The notes under the pieces are model-generated. The model saw nothing but the letters and a program-made list of their open reading frames with translations. It was not told where the DNA came from and searched no databases. The translations under genes were made by a program, and so were the position numbers. A stretch of 64,000 nt of DNA from Pelotomaculum propionicicum (GTDB lineage: Bacteria > Bacillota > Desulfotomaculia > Desulfotomaculales > Pelotomaculaceae), in contig NZ_QFFZ01000004.1 of the NCBI RefSeq assembly GCF_004369225.1, positions 62,001 through 126,000 on the forward strand, in the 5' to 3' direction. Within the stretch, counting starts at the first letter, position 1, and every line of letters begins with the position of its first letter. This document shows positions 44,093-53,329 of the stretch, one piece after another.

Positions 44093-44740
44093 GTGAAAGT
44101 TGTCTTAAACATCAGCCGGTTTAACCCTGAGGTGGACCAGCAGCGTTACTTTCAGGAATTCAGTGTGTCGGTGGAAGGTCACCATACAGTGCTTGACGCC
44201 ATGCTGCAGGCCTGGCGGCAGGAACCCGGCCTTTCCTTCAGGCGTTCCTGCCGCAGCACTATTTGCGGTTCCTGTGCCGTTTCGATCAACGGCACTCCGG
44301 GTTTAGCCTGTCAGACCCTGATACGTGACGCCGCCGGCGCTGACGGGCGGGTTATCCTGGAACCCCTGCCTCACTTCAGGCAGTTGAAAGACCTGGTTGT
44401 GGACCTGGAGCCTTTCTTTGAGTCATTAAAGGCGGTGCTGCCCTGGGTGGTGACACGGGAAGATTACAGCGGACGCATGGCTCCCGAGGTGTCCAGGCAG
44501 CTGGAGGTTCCGGCCACCTGCATTTTATGCGGTGTCTGTGACGCGGCCATGGACGCGCCTGGCGAAGCGGCCCCGGCAGCCCTGGTCAAAGGACTGCGCC
44601 TCACCCTGGACCCCAGGGACGCCCTGGGCGAGCACCGGCTTGCATTAATGAAGGTACCGCCGGACATCCTGAAACTGTTTATTAAAAATTTACCGGACAG
44701 GTGTCCCAAGGGGATCGCTGTCCAGGGGATTAAATTGTAA
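44093..44740 (+). CDS. SdhB/FrdB-like Fe-S subunit lacking 3Fe-4S ligands
   Basis: A 215-residue Fe-S subunit. The [2Fe-2S] ligands are all present in SCRSTICGSCAVSI...GLAC. For [4Fe-4S], the CILCGVC motif and the distal Cys in RCPKG are kept. The three ligands of the [3Fe-4S] cluster are lost: the Cys four after CxxC-xx-C is Met (CDAAM), and the two Cys before CPKG are Leu and Lys by alignment with E. coli SdhB. Since the 3Fe-4S cluster is the quinone-side centre and no anchor gene follows, this enzyme is probably not a normal quinone-linked complex. GTG start. Confidence 0.88.
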   Translation: MKVVLNISRFNPEVDQQRYFQEFSVSVEGHHTVLDAMLQAWRQEPGLSFRRSCRSTICGSCAVSINGTPGLACQTLIRDAAGADGRVILEPLPHFRQLKDLVVDLEPFFESLKAVLPWVVTREDYSGRMAPEVSRQLEVPATCILCGVCDAAMDAPGEAAPAALVKGLRLTLDPRDALGEHRLALMKVPPDILKLFIKNLPDRCPKGIAVQGIKL

Positions 44741-44823
44741 AAAGGCTAAACTTCTAAATTTATTTCTGATATAATCGGGTATGCTTCGTGTCACACTAAG
44801 AAGCAGCATTACTATCAGCAGGT

Positions 44824-45069
44824 ATGAATACATTAATCCTGCAGGCCACAAAAGAAGAGTTCGTCGGGCGGGTGAACGGGGTGCTGAACCCGCTGTTCAT
44901 GGGGGCTATGGTAATTACAATGAGCCTGGCGGGCTGGCTCAAGGTCCAGTTTTCACTGGTGTCCATGTACGGGCTGTCGGCGCTGCTGTTTTTTATAGGC
45001 ATGCTGATGATCATACCAATTTTTAGCTTTAAATCTGCCCTGAAACAACAAAGCCAGCCGTCAGGTTAA
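44824..45069 (+). pseudogene. MFS transporter C-terminal fragment
   Basis: An 81-residue frame matching only the end of an MFS permease: KEEFVGRVNGVLNPLFMGAM and two more helices. No ribosome site at the start; the rest of the transporter is missing. Probably debris left by a deletion. Confidence 0.65.
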
Positions 45070-45094
45070 TAGCGGCAGGTTTGTAAAGAGAGTC

Positions 45095-45155
45095 GTCCAT
45101 GGTGTTGAAACACGCTTGGCTCCGCAATGGAACAGCTTGTTTCAACACCATGGAC
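45095..45155. repeat. Perfect 18-bp inverted repeat
   Basis: GTCCATGGTGTTGAAACA (45095-45112) and its exact complement (45138-45155) enclose a 25-base loop. There is no T-run, so this is not a simple terminator. It may be a small palindromic element or the paired ends of a lost mobile element, beside a transporter remnant. Confidence 0.7.
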
Positions 45156-45301
45156 TTAGTGTTACCTATATTTGTCACTGACTTAAGATTTTAAAGCTTA
45201 ACCTGAAAAACAGGGCCTTGCCTTTAGGCCAGCGTTTTTTTCATCCAGTCCACCAGGCTTTTTTAGTCACATTTTCGAATCGTACTATATGCCCGGTCAT
45301 A
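45156..45301. other. Short gap without recognised features
   Basis: About 145 bases between the palindrome and the GntR stop. I see no gene or clear terminator. Confidence 0.4.
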
Positions 45302-45685
45302 TTAAACACCTCTTCCGCCTTTATTGTTGAATAAATCCTTGCGTACACCTTCCAGGATCTCCTCCGGGCTGAAACCCGTTTCTTCCATGTCCGCGATAAA
45401 GCTGCTGATCTGCTCGCTTTTCAAATCCTCCCGCAGCTGCTTTAGCCTGGCTTCGTTTTCTGTTATAAAAGAGCCCAGGCCGCGTCTGGTTTCGGCGATC
45501 TCCAGGCGCTCCAGTTCTGTGTACACCCTTTGCACTGTATTCGGGTTGACCCCTGCCTGTAGGGCCATATCCCGTACTGACGGCAGTTTGTCGCCTGCCT
45601 TCAGTTCGCCCCGAACCACCTGGCGGCAGATGCGCTGCAAAATCTGCAGATAGATCGGCTGGGTTGGGTTAAATGATTGAACCAT
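45302..45685 (-). CDS. GntR-family regulator, YtrA subfamily
   Basis: A 127-residue regulator: an N-terminal winged helix (about 10-75) with GDKLPSVRDMALQAGVNPNTVQR and a short C-terminal dimerisation helix, the size of YtrA-type GntR proteins. It starts four bases after the stop of the ABC-type permease gene on the same strand. The inverted GTGTA/TACAC sequence overlapping the operon promoter at 46526-46547 is its likely operator, giving autorepression. Confidence 0.88.
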   Translation of the reverse strand: MVQSFNPTQPIYLQILQRICRQVVRGELKAGDKLPSVRDMALQAGVNPNTVQRVYTELERLEIAETRRGLGSFITENEARLKQLREDLKSEQISSFIADMEETGFSPEEILEGVRKDLFNNKGGRGV

Positions 45686-45689
45686 ACCG

Positions 45690-46496
45690 CTACACCTCTA
45701 CTTTATGGTCTATCAGCCAGGCCGACAGGGCAAACAAAGCAGCCGTCAGGAGGAAGTAGAAGAAAACTTCACCTGTGTAGAATTGGACCAGGTTCACATG
45801 TCCCGCCATATTTATGTGCATGCCTAGATCACCGGCTATCTCAGGAAGAGTCCGCGGCTGGATACTTAAGGGTCCCCAGTGAGTAATCAGATCATAAAAT
45901 CCCGTTTCATGGAGCTTACCCAGGCCAACAGTCGCCACAAAGAAAGTAGCGATGCCGGCCAGCCAGCGGAACCTGCCTAAGATATTTCCGGCCAGTGCGG
46001 TTGTCACCGAGATCAAGGTGGCCCAGGACCCGATGTAAATACTGGCGGCGAAAACGAAAACAGCGGCGTAAAAACCAATCTCCACCACTATGGGAATCAG
46101 CGACGAGAGAACTATGCCTTCCATCTCAACCGGGGTAGGGTTGATGGAAAGCGTCAGCAGCAGCAGCGCCGCGGTAATAATCGTAATGACCAGCATCTGC
46201 AGCAGGGCGATGGCCAGCTTGGCCGCCAGCAGCAGCCAGCCGGGCTGAGGGCAGTGCAGCCACAGGTGAGGGGTTACTTTCCACTCCCAGGCCAGGCTTT
46301 TCAGAATGTACATGGCGGGGTAGAACAGCAGGATCACCAGGATAAAGGCTGCCGGCGCGAAAATAATCCCCGCGTGGTAGCGGTAAGAAAGGTAGACCAG
46401 CCAGAGGCCTCCGATAATCAGAATGGCCAGAGATAGTAAAGCGGCGTTCCGGGTCATGCGGTATTCCTTTTGCAAGAGAGTCCACCAGGTGCTCAT
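45690..46496 (-). CDS. ABC-2-type permease protein
   Basis: A 268-residue membrane protein with about six helices (for example ALLSLAILIIGGLWLVYLSY and LLLAAKLAIALLQMLVITII). ATG 46496 follows AAGGAGG. YtrA-regulated operons usually hold permeases and an ATPase; here no ATPase gene is adjacent, so the ATPase must be elsewhere or lost. Its first-gene position in the GntR operon suggests export of an antibiotic or envelope compound. Confidence 0.75.
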   Translation of the reverse strand: MSTWWTLLQKEYRMTRNAALLSLAILIIGGLWLVYLSYRYHAGIIFAPAAFILVILLFYPAMYILKSLAWEWKVTPHLWLHCPQPGWLLLAAKLAIALLQMLVITIITAALLLLTLSINPTPVEMEGIVLSSLIPIVVEIGFYAAVFVFAASIYIGSWATLISVTTALAGNILGRFRWLAGIATFFVATVGLGKLHETGFYDLITHWGPLSIQPRTLPEIAGDLGMHINMAGHVNLVQFYTGEVFFYFLLTAALFALSAWLIDHKVEV

Positions 46497-46525
46497 AGAA
46501 TTTTCCTCCTTAACATACTTTACAC

Positions 46526-46567
46526 GTGTATTAGTAACATAGTACACTATATCACTATCACTGTCAA
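46526..46567 (-). promoter_or_regulatory. SigA promoter with GntR operator candidate
   Basis: On the minus strand TTGACA (46567-46562), a 17-base spacer and TACTAT (46544-46539) make a near-consensus vegetative promoter for the permease/GntR operon. GTGTA-N12-TACAC (46526-46547) overlaps the -10 box and fits the YtrA-type operator layout. Confidence 0.75.
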
Positions 46568-46693
46568 TATGTTTTCTGGGAAATTTCTGGAGCTTGATTC
46601 ACTAACAGGCAGCGTGCTATTCTAATCCAAACTCGCCTCTCACCCGTCTAAAAATATAGTAACATTAATTGTTTTATTAAGGAGATTTGTATA

Positions 46694-48268
46694 ATGGCTA
46701 AAAAAATGAATCTGGCACTCCTCGTAGTATTGTCGCTGTTGCTGTTTTGTTTTGCCGTGCCGCTGGAAGCTGCGCAGGTAAAGCCCGGCAGTGAGGTCCT
46801 GATGGAATCGCGGCATGAATTGATAAAGGGGAAAAGAGTCGGCCTGGTCACCAACCAAAGCGGTGTAAACAGCCGTGGGGAAAGCACGATTGACATCCTG
46901 GCCGGAGACGGCGACGTGCAGCTGGCCGCCCTTTACGCGCCTGAGCACGGCCTTGACGGAAAGGCTCCGGCCGGGGAGTACGTTGCTTCGTACACGCACC
47001 CAACGCTTAGTATTCCGGTTTACAGCCTTTACGGTGAGACCAGGATGCCCACACAGGAGATGCTGGCGGGTATCGACCTGCTGCTGTTCGATGTGCAGGA
47101 CATAGGCGCCAGGTCCTACACCTATATGTCCACCCTGAACTACTGCCTGGTTGCCGCTCAGAAGAACAATATTCCAGTCATTGTCCTGGACCGCCCCAAC
47201 CCCGTCGGCGGCCTGATTGTGGAAGGGCCGGTACTGGCAGAGCCCTACCGGAGTTTTGTCGGTGTGGACAATTTGCCGGTGGCGCACGGGATGACCGCCG
47301 GCGAACTGGCCCGCTTCTTTAACCGGAAGATAGGCGCCGATCTCACCGTGGTCCCCATGGAAGGTTACAACCGCTCCATGATTTTCCAGGACACGGGGCT
47401 GAAGTGGGTGGCAACCTCGCCCAAGATCTCCGACCTGGATGCTGTCTTCGGCTACATGGCCACCGGTTTGGGAGAGGGCACCGGGGTTTACCAGGCGGAC
47501 AATTTCAAGTGGATTGGCGGGAAAGGTATCGACGCCGCTAAATTTGCCGCCCTGCTGAACCAGTCCGGGCTGCCAGGCGTGGTTTTTAAGCCTGAAGTCA
47601 AAGGAGCGGCCGGCGGCGTGCGGCTGCAAATAACTGATTACCACAGGTTTAACCCCGCCCTGACCGGTCTTTACGCGCTTACCTGCGCCCATTCCCTCAA
47701 CAATTTCGCAGTCCCTAAAAGCGGGCCAACATTAGTTATGTTCGACAAAATCATGGGGACGGACAAAATCGGCGGTTATCTCGAGGCGGGCTTGACGGCC
47801 GGGCAAATCCAAGCTTTATACCAGCCGGAGCTGGACCGCTTCAAAGAGGAGCGCCAACAGTACCTGATCTATGGTGACGGGCAGGACGCCCCGCCGGCAG
47901 CGGACCGGGGCGTTATAAACGTGCTGGTTGACGGCCGGGCAGTTTCCTTTGACGTGCCGCCTTATATCGACCAGAACGGACGGGTGATGGTCCCCCTGCG
48001 GGCAATCGCCGAAGCGCTCGGCGCTAAAGCGGAGTGGAACGGGCAGACCAGGGAGGTTACCATCAGCGGGGCAGGCCAGATGAGTACATTCACCATCGAC
48101 AGTAGCACTGCTTTCTACAACGGGACAAAAGTGCAGATGGACACCAGCCCGGTAATCCGCTCCGGCCGGGCCATGCTGCCGGCCAGGTACGCGGCTGAGT
48201 CGCTGGGGTCCAGTGTGAGTTGGAACGCGGATACACGTACGGTCAGTATAGAGTCGCCTAAAAAATAA
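46694..48268 (+). CDS. NamZ-like exo-beta-N-acetylmuramidase (DUF1343) with stalk domain
   Basis: A 524-residue secreted protein. Signal peptide to about residue 26. The DUF1343/NamZ domain (about 35-400) contains GKRVGLVTNQSG, ALYAPEHGLDG, LLLFDVQDIGARSYTYMST and PVIVLDRPNPVGG. A C-terminal copper-amine-oxidase-N-like domain (about 415-520), with two repeats VMVPLRAIAEALGA and AMLPARYAAESLGS, probably anchors it to the wall. NamZ removes terminal MurNAc from peptidoglycan fragments. Its last bases overlap the convergent CoA-transferase gene by 11 bases. Confidence 0.9.
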   Translation: MAKKMNLALLVVLSLLLFCFAVPLEAAQVKPGSEVLMESRHELIKGKRVGLVTNQSGVNSRGESTIDILAGDGDVQLAALYAPEHGLDGKAPAGEYVASYTHPTLSIPVYSLYGETRMPTQEMLAGIDLLLFDVQDIGARSYTYMSTLNYCLVAAQKNNIPVIVLDRPNPVGGLIVEGPVLAEPYRSFVGVDNLPVAHGMTAGELARFFNRKIGADLTVVPMEGYNRSMIFQDTGLKWVATSPKISDLDAVFGYMATGLGEGTGVYQADNFKWIGGKGIDAAKFAALLNQSGLPGVVFKPEVKGAAGGVRLQITDYHRFNPALTGLYALTCAHSLNNFAVPKSGPTLVMFDKIMGTDKIGGYLEAGLTAGQIQALYQPELDRFKEERQQYLIYGDGQDAPPAADRGVINVLVDGRAVSFDVPPYIDQNGRVMVPLRAIAEALGAKAEWNGQTREVTISGAGQMSTFTIDSSTAFYNGTKVQMDTSPVIRSGRAMLPARYAAESLGSSVSWNADTRTVSIESPKK

Positions 48269-49445
48269 CTTTTGCTTTATATAGAGTATCAATTTCATTC
48301 TGGCTGAAACCAAAAGAGAGCAGGATTTCTCTGGTGTGTTCCCCGAACGAGGGGGGAGGGGACTTGACCCCGGCCGGCGTGTCGCTGAATTTTAGACCGC
48401 AGCCGGGCATTTTTATCTCTCCGTATAAGGGGTGGTTTACCGATATGAAAGCCTGGTCATGGAGCGCCTGGGGAGAAGCCGTAACGTTGTCGTATGTTTC
48501 CACCGGGCCGCAGATAATATCGTTTTGCTCCAGGATCTCCAGCCACTCGGCGGTGGTCTTTTCCCGGAAAGCTTCCCCGAGAATTTCCATCAGCTCGCGC
48601 CTGTTCTCAAGCCGCGCTTCATTGGTGGAGAATTTTTCGTCCTTAATCATATCTTCCCGTTTGAGAATGCCGCATAGTTTCTGCCACCTCTGCGGGTGGT
48701 AGGCCGCCAGCATGATATGCCCGTCCCTGGTCGGCACGGCTTCGTTGGGCGTGGCATAAGGAGCGGCGCTCCCCATTTTTTGAGGCAGTTCGCCCGAGTT
48801 CAAGTAGAAGGAAAAGGACATTTGCTGGAGCATAATCGCCGCGCTGTACATGCTTACATCGACCGCCTGGCCTTTGCCGGTATGCTCGCGGGACAGCAGG
48901 GCGCCCATAATACTCAGGGCGGCCAGCATGCCCGTGACCATGTCCACAGCGGGTGTTTGGATTTTACACGGCTCGGCGCCCGGCAGGCCGACGACGCTCA
49001 TCAGTCCGGACGTTCCCTGCACTATGCCGTCAAGTCCTGGCTTGCTTTTCCATGGCCCGGTTTGCCCGTAGGCTGAAACGGAGCAATAGATCAAGCGGTC
49101 ATTTATTACTGACAGTTCATCATAGCCCAGTCCCAAACGTGCCATCACACCCGGGCGGAAGTTTTCCACCAGCACATCGCAAGAACTCGCCATTTTTTTG
49201 ACTATGTTTACCCCCATAGGGTTTTTTAAGTCAATGGCCATGCCCTTTTTATTGCGGTTGAGACAGAGGTAGGAAACCGATTCGCCTTTGACAAAAGGCG
49301 GACCGAGTGAACGTCCCAGGTCGCCCCGCGGGGTTTCAATTTTCAGCACCTCAGCCCCCAGGTCCCCCAGGATCATCGTGCACATCGGCCCGGAGGCTAC
49401 GTGAGTAAGATCCAGAACCCGTACCCCCTGCAGTATCTCCTTCAA
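48258..49445 (-). CDS. Class III CoA transferase (CaiB/BaiF family)
   Basis: A 395-residue protein. N-terminal LDLTHVASGPMCTMILGDLGAEVLKIE and the typical LNRNKKGMAIDLKNP segment identify the family; the catalytic Asp region is SKPGLDGIVQGTSG. It transfers CoA between carboxylic acids. Its partner acids cannot be told; no acyl-CoA dehydrogenase is next to it. It stands alone on the minus strand. Confidence 0.9.
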   Translation of the reverse strand: MKEILQGVRVLDLTHVASGPMCTMILGDLGAEVLKIETPRGDLGRSLGPPFVKGESVSYLCLNRNKKGMAIDLKNPMGVNIVKKMASSCDVLVENFRPGVMARLGLGYDELSVINDRLIYCSVSAYGQTGPWKSKPGLDGIVQGTSGLMSVVGLPGAEPCKIQTPAVDMVTGMLAALSIMGALLSREHTGKGQAVDVSMYSAAIMLQQMSFSFYLNSGELPQKMGSAAPYATPNEAVPTRDGHIMLAAYHPQRWQKLCGILKREDMIKDEKFSTNEARLENRRELMEILGEAFREKTTAEWLEILEQNDIICGPVETYDNVTASPQALHDQAFISVNHPLYGEIKMPGCGLKFSDTPAGVKSPPPSFGEHTREILLSFGFSQNEIDTLYKAKVIF

Positions 49446-49632
49446 AAGATCATCTCCCTGTTTGATCTAAAAATTGTAAACATGCATGCTTTGGCGGAAA
49501 AGTGTAGCATAGTTTATTGGATAGATTCGCTTTTCACCAGTCCGCTCCCTGCTTAAAATTTCACAGACCGGGAACTGGATTAGAAAGGGAACTTACTTTT
49601 AGTTGTCGAAAAAGTATCAGGGAGGTGATAAA

Positions 49633-49836
49633 TTGGAAAAACAAAAAATAGGTTTAAAGATACCCTGCCCTAACTGTGGCGGAAAAAATTTCGGTACCAT
49701 GGATAATCAGTATTGTCTTTTGCCTTCCCTGGTCAAAGCCGAGCAAGGTTATGAACTGGCTCCGGACAAGGGTTTGGCGGTGATGCCGGTTATCTGCAAT
49801 ACCTGCGGTTACGTTTTCCTGTTCCACCCCGAATAA
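49633..49836 (+). CDS. Small zinc-ribbon protein
   Basis: A 67-residue protein with two CxxC pairs, IPCPNCGGKNF and VICNTCGYVFLF, forming a rubredoxin-like zinc ribbon. TTG 49633 is the start, set by GGGAGGTGA just upstream. It precedes an EamA transporter by 20 bases. Function unknown. Confidence 0.75.
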   Translation: MEKQKIGLKIPCPNCGGKNFGTMDNQYCLLPSLVKAEQGYELAPDKGLAVMPVICNTCGYVFLFHPE

Positions 49837-49856
49837 TAAAACACTCCGACGAGAGA

Positions 49857-50750
49857 GTGATTAAAATATTGTACAACGATTTGGACCATCAAACCAGAAA
49901 AAGACAGATCCTGGCGGACCTGGCTTTGCTGGGGGTTGCTTTTATCTGGGGTATAACTTTTACAGTTGTCAAGGTTGCACTAAACGGTATTGGCCCCTAC
50001 TATTTTTTGGGGCTTCGTTTTTTTGCTGCTTTTATCTTCCTGGCCCTGGTCTATGCCAGGCACTGGCGCCTGGTTAATAAGCAGAGCATACTGGCTGGGG
50101 TGACGATCGGCATATTCTTGTTTGGGGGATATGCTTTCCAGACAGTAGGGCTTAAATACACCAGCGCGGCCAGTGCCGGTTTCATCACCGGCATGTCTGT
50201 GGTGCTGGTTCCATTGATAGTCATATTGACATCGCGCCGCCTGCCGGGTCCGACCAACTTGATCGGCGCGGGCAGCGCCGCGGTTGGGTTGGCCGCGCTG
50301 ACGCTGCAGGACAACCTGACCTTCAGCAACGGAGACACACTGGTTTTTTTCTGCGCTGTCTCGTTTGCTCTGCATATTATTCTGGTAGGAAGGTATGTAT
50401 TGCGTTTTGACCCTATTGCCCTGACCATCATTCAGATCGGAACGGTTGCGGTTGCCAGCCTGATCGGAGCACTGACGCTGGAGGAGATACCTCAGGTTCT
50501 AAACAGGGAAGTGTGGGTGGCATTAATAATCACCGCCATACCTGCGACGGCGCTGGCTTTCATGATTCAAAACCGGGTGCAGTGCCATACGTCACCCAAT
50601 CATACCGCTATTATCTTCACAACCGAGCCAGTTTTTGCGGCGCTCTACGCCTGCATTCCGGGCGGGGAAGTACTGTCCGCCCGTCAGTGGGCGGGTTGTC
50701 TTTTGATTATTGTGGGAATGCTGGTGGCAGAGTTAAAAAGTGATGCCTGA
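49857..50750 (+). CDS. EamA/DMT-family transporter
   Basis: A 297-residue permease with ten predicted helices in two EamA repeats, the first with IWGITFTVVKVALNGIGPYYFLGLRF and the second ending ERP-like TTEPVFAALYACIPGGEV. GTG 49857 or TTG 49869 could be the start; the ribosome site is weak. Substrates of this family are amino acids and metabolites. A fragment of a related gene lies at 40474. Confidence 0.88.
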   Translation: MIKILYNDLDHQTRKRQILADLALLGVAFIWGITFTVVKVALNGIGPYYFLGLRFFAAFIFLALVYARHWRLVNKQSILAGVTIGIFLFGGYAFQTVGLKYTSAASAGFITGMSVVLVPLIVILTSRRLPGPTNLIGAGSAAVGLAALTLQDNLTFSNGDTLVFFCAVSFALHIILVGRYVLRFDPIALTIIQIGTVAVASLIGALTLEEIPQVLNREVWVALIITAIPATALAFMIQNRVQCHTSPNHTAIIFTTEPVFAALYACIPGGEVLSARQWAGCLLIIVGMLVAELKSDA

Positions 50751-50776
50751 AAAGACTTGTTTTTGGGGTCAGCTTC

Positions 50777-53182
50777 TTATACTTTGAATCTCACATAGAA
50801 AGTAGTGCCCTGTGGCCCTGTTTCTATTTCGATCCTGGCGTTGTTGCGGGCTGCGATACTGTAACATACCGCCAAGCCAAGCCCTGTGCCGGTGTCTTTG
50901 GTTGTAAAGAATGGCGTGCCTATCTTTTCAAGTACTTCAGGCTCAATCCCTTTGCCGCTGTCAGTTACCGCCAAAACCACATCACTACCTTCCCGGAAGG
51001 TTTTTATAGTCAGCTTGCCGCCTTTTGGCATGGCTTCAAACCCGTTGCGGACCAGGTTGAGGATTAACTGTCGTATTTCTTTTTCATCAAGATTTAAATT
51101 CGGTATATCCCACAGTTCTAAGTCAATCAATTGGTCGGTGACCATGCCGTCAGCTGAGATAAGAGGAAATAATGCCTCCACGATATTGTTGAGGTTTTGC
51201 GGCTTTAACTCTATTACTTTATCTTTGGCCAGCGACAGGAACTCGGTAATTATAGAATTGGCCCTGTCCAGTTCCGATACCATGATCTCAAAGTAATCCC
51301 TGTCCTTATCGTATTCTGCTCTGGTCATCAGAATCTGCAAAAAACCCTTGACAGTGGTCATTGGGTTTCTGATTTCGTGTCCTATACCGATGGCCATTTC
51401 TCCTACCAGGTTTAACCGTTCCAGGCGGGCCATTTCTTTTTCCAGCTGTTTGCGTTCTGTAATATCAGTGACATTGACAATCAGACATGTTTCACCGCCG
51501 AATTCTATGGTTTCGGCGGATACCAGGCCGACCAGGTGTTCACCCGATTTGATGCGGAAAGTTATCTCAAGGTTGCGGAACCCCTGTTGTTCCATAATAA
51601 TTCCTCTAGCTATTTTCAGGTCAACCGGGTTGGCCCAGATTCCCAATTCGGATGTTGTCCGCCCGATAACCTCATCCCGGCGATAACCGCTCGCATACTC
51701 AAAACTGTTGTTCACATCAATGAAACGGACATCGCCGCCGGCATCAATGAGAGACATGATGGCCATAATACCGGGGCTGGCGTTGAATGCTTTGGAAAAC
51801 CGTTTTTCCGACAGCTGTAAATCTTCCATGGCCTTTTTAAAGTCGGTTATATCGATACCGATCTCCAGTACTAACCGTGACCCGTCAAAATCAAAAAAAG
51901 GATAATCATAATAATGATAGGTTCTGCCCCGGAAATTCATTTCCCATTCCAGCGGCTTATTCGTCTCAAAAACCTTATAAGTTTGGCAGTTGTCACAGGG
52001 CTTGTCAAATCCCCATATGGATTCGTAACAGTACTTGCCTTCAGGCAGGCAGACCTGCTCTTTAAAACAATGGTTGGCGAAACGAATTTCATAATTGGGC
52101 GCAAATAGGGCGACATGTGCCGGAAGCTTATCCAGCAAGTTAAATAATCTTTTGCGCTCGTTTTCCAGGGCCTCTTCGGCAAGTCTGCGCTCCGTGACAT
52201 CTCGCCCCACTCCCTGAAATTCCACGGTATTGCCCCGCTCGTCGCAGATTGCCCGGTATGACCACTGCAGCCAGCATAACCCGCCATCCGGCGTTAAAAC
52301 ACGGTGTTCGTCAGTGACAACCGGATTCTGCGAAGTAAGCGAGGAAATAACTTGCACCGTTTTTTCCCTGTCGTCCTTAAAAAGCAGCGGAATAAAGCAT
52401 TTGCCAAGCAAATCCTCACTCTTTATGTTAAAAAAGCGGCTGAATCTATCGTTTACATAGCTAAGCTTGCCACTGGCCGAGCAGCGGCAGATTAATTCCA
52501 TCTGGTCTTCTACTATAGCCCGGTAGCGCGCTTCACTTAAAGCCATCTCCTCAAGCACACGTTTACGCTCTGTTATGTCTACTAAAAGTTCCAGTACAAA
52601 TAAAGAGCCGTCGACATCATAAAAGGGGAAATCATAAATCTGGTATATTTCCCCGCTGGGGCTGGTCCACTCAAACTCAACGGGATTGCCTGTCTCAAAT
52701 ACTGGTTTGGTTGGGCACACCTCGCAAGGCGCGTCCATGTCGTTGAAAACCTGGTAACACAGTTTGCCCCCTGTGTCACCAAACCGTTGGCGGAAGTTGC
52801 TGTTGGTAAAAGGGATGGTATAATCCGGTTTGATCAGGCAGATGAAGCCGGGCAGTTTGTCCAGCATTGAGTATAACCGCTGCCGTTCGGCCTCGTGCCT
52901 GTCTTCCAGTGCTTTCCTGGCGGTAATGTCACGGACCGTTTCCATCGCCCCAACCAGGGCGCCGTTATCTTTTCTATCTTTATTGATGACAACCGCAGCG
53001 TCAGGAAGGTTTTCAATTATGTCGGAAAAACATTGACTGGTGGGTAAGGCTTGTTTTTCAGATGGCCCTTCTGACAGTTCCTTTTGCAGGGTTGCCATCT
53101 GCTTTTTCAGGTTCTCATTTTCCCTGGACTTGTTGGTTAATTCAGCTATTAGTTGTTCTTTGGTCATTTCTTCGTAATTCAT
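50777..53182 (-). CDS. Multi-PAS sensor histidine kinase
   Basis: An 801-residue soluble kinase. After a coiled coil (about 1-40) comes a damaged PAS (about 55-95; LPDAAVVINKDRKDNGALVG lacks the middle of the domain), then PAS domains near 105-215, 225-340, 350-455 and 460-580. Two of them carry the CYxxF...PCxxC pattern (CYQVFNDMDAPCEVCPT and CYESIWGFDKPCDNCQT). HisKA has H in GIGHEIRNPMTTVKG and the HATPase domain follows. ATG 53182 is the chosen start. No response regulator is adjacent. Confidence 0.9.
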   Translation of the reverse strand: MNYEEMTKEQLIAELTNKSRENENLKKQMATLQKELSEGPSEKQALPTSQCFSDIIENLPDAAVVINKDRKDNGALVGAMETVRDITARKALEDRHEAERQRLYSMLDKLPGFICLIKPDYTIPFTNSNFRQRFGDTGGKLCYQVFNDMDAPCEVCPTKPVFETGNPVEFEWTSPSGEIYQIYDFPFYDVDGSLFVLELLVDITERKRVLEEMALSEARYRAIVEDQMELICRCSASGKLSYVNDRFSRFFNIKSEDLLGKCFIPLLFKDDREKTVQVISSLTSQNPVVTDEHRVLTPDGGLCWLQWSYRAICDERGNTVEFQGVGRDVTERRLAEEALENERKRLFNLLDKLPAHVALFAPNYEIRFANHCFKEQVCLPEGKYCYESIWGFDKPCDNCQTYKVFETNKPLEWEMNFRGRTYHYYDYPFFDFDGSRLVLEIGIDITDFKKAMEDLQLSEKRFSKAFNASPGIMAIMSLIDAGGDVRFIDVNNSFEYASGYRRDEVIGRTTSELGIWANPVDLKIARGIIMEQQGFRNLEITFRIKSGEHLVGLVSAETIEFGGETCLIVNVTDITERKQLEKEMARLERLNLVGEMAIGIGHEIRNPMTTVKGFLQILMTRAEYDKDRDYFEIMVSELDRANSIITEFLSLAKDKVIELKPQNLNNIVEALFPLISADGMVTDQLIDLELWDIPNLNLDEKEIRQLILNLVRNGFEAMPKGGKLTIKTFREGSDVVLAVTDSGKGIEPEVLEKIGTPFFTTKDTGTGLGLAVCYSIAARNNARIEIETGPQGTTFYVRFKV

Positions 53183-53329
53183 GAAATGCCCCCGTTGTGT
53201 ATTTTTAGGAATGAATGCATGTTTTGACAGCATCCGGTATTTTACCTTCAGGAAAATTGTCAAGAATTGTCGAAGGAGAAAAAATATTAAGTCAACCGGG
53301 ACCTTTCCGGTGAGCCGTCCGCCCTCGTT

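Noticed and set aside
46640-47692. 350-codon minus-strand frame opposite the NamZ gene
   Set aside because: Shadow of the NamZ reading frame with no family resemblance.
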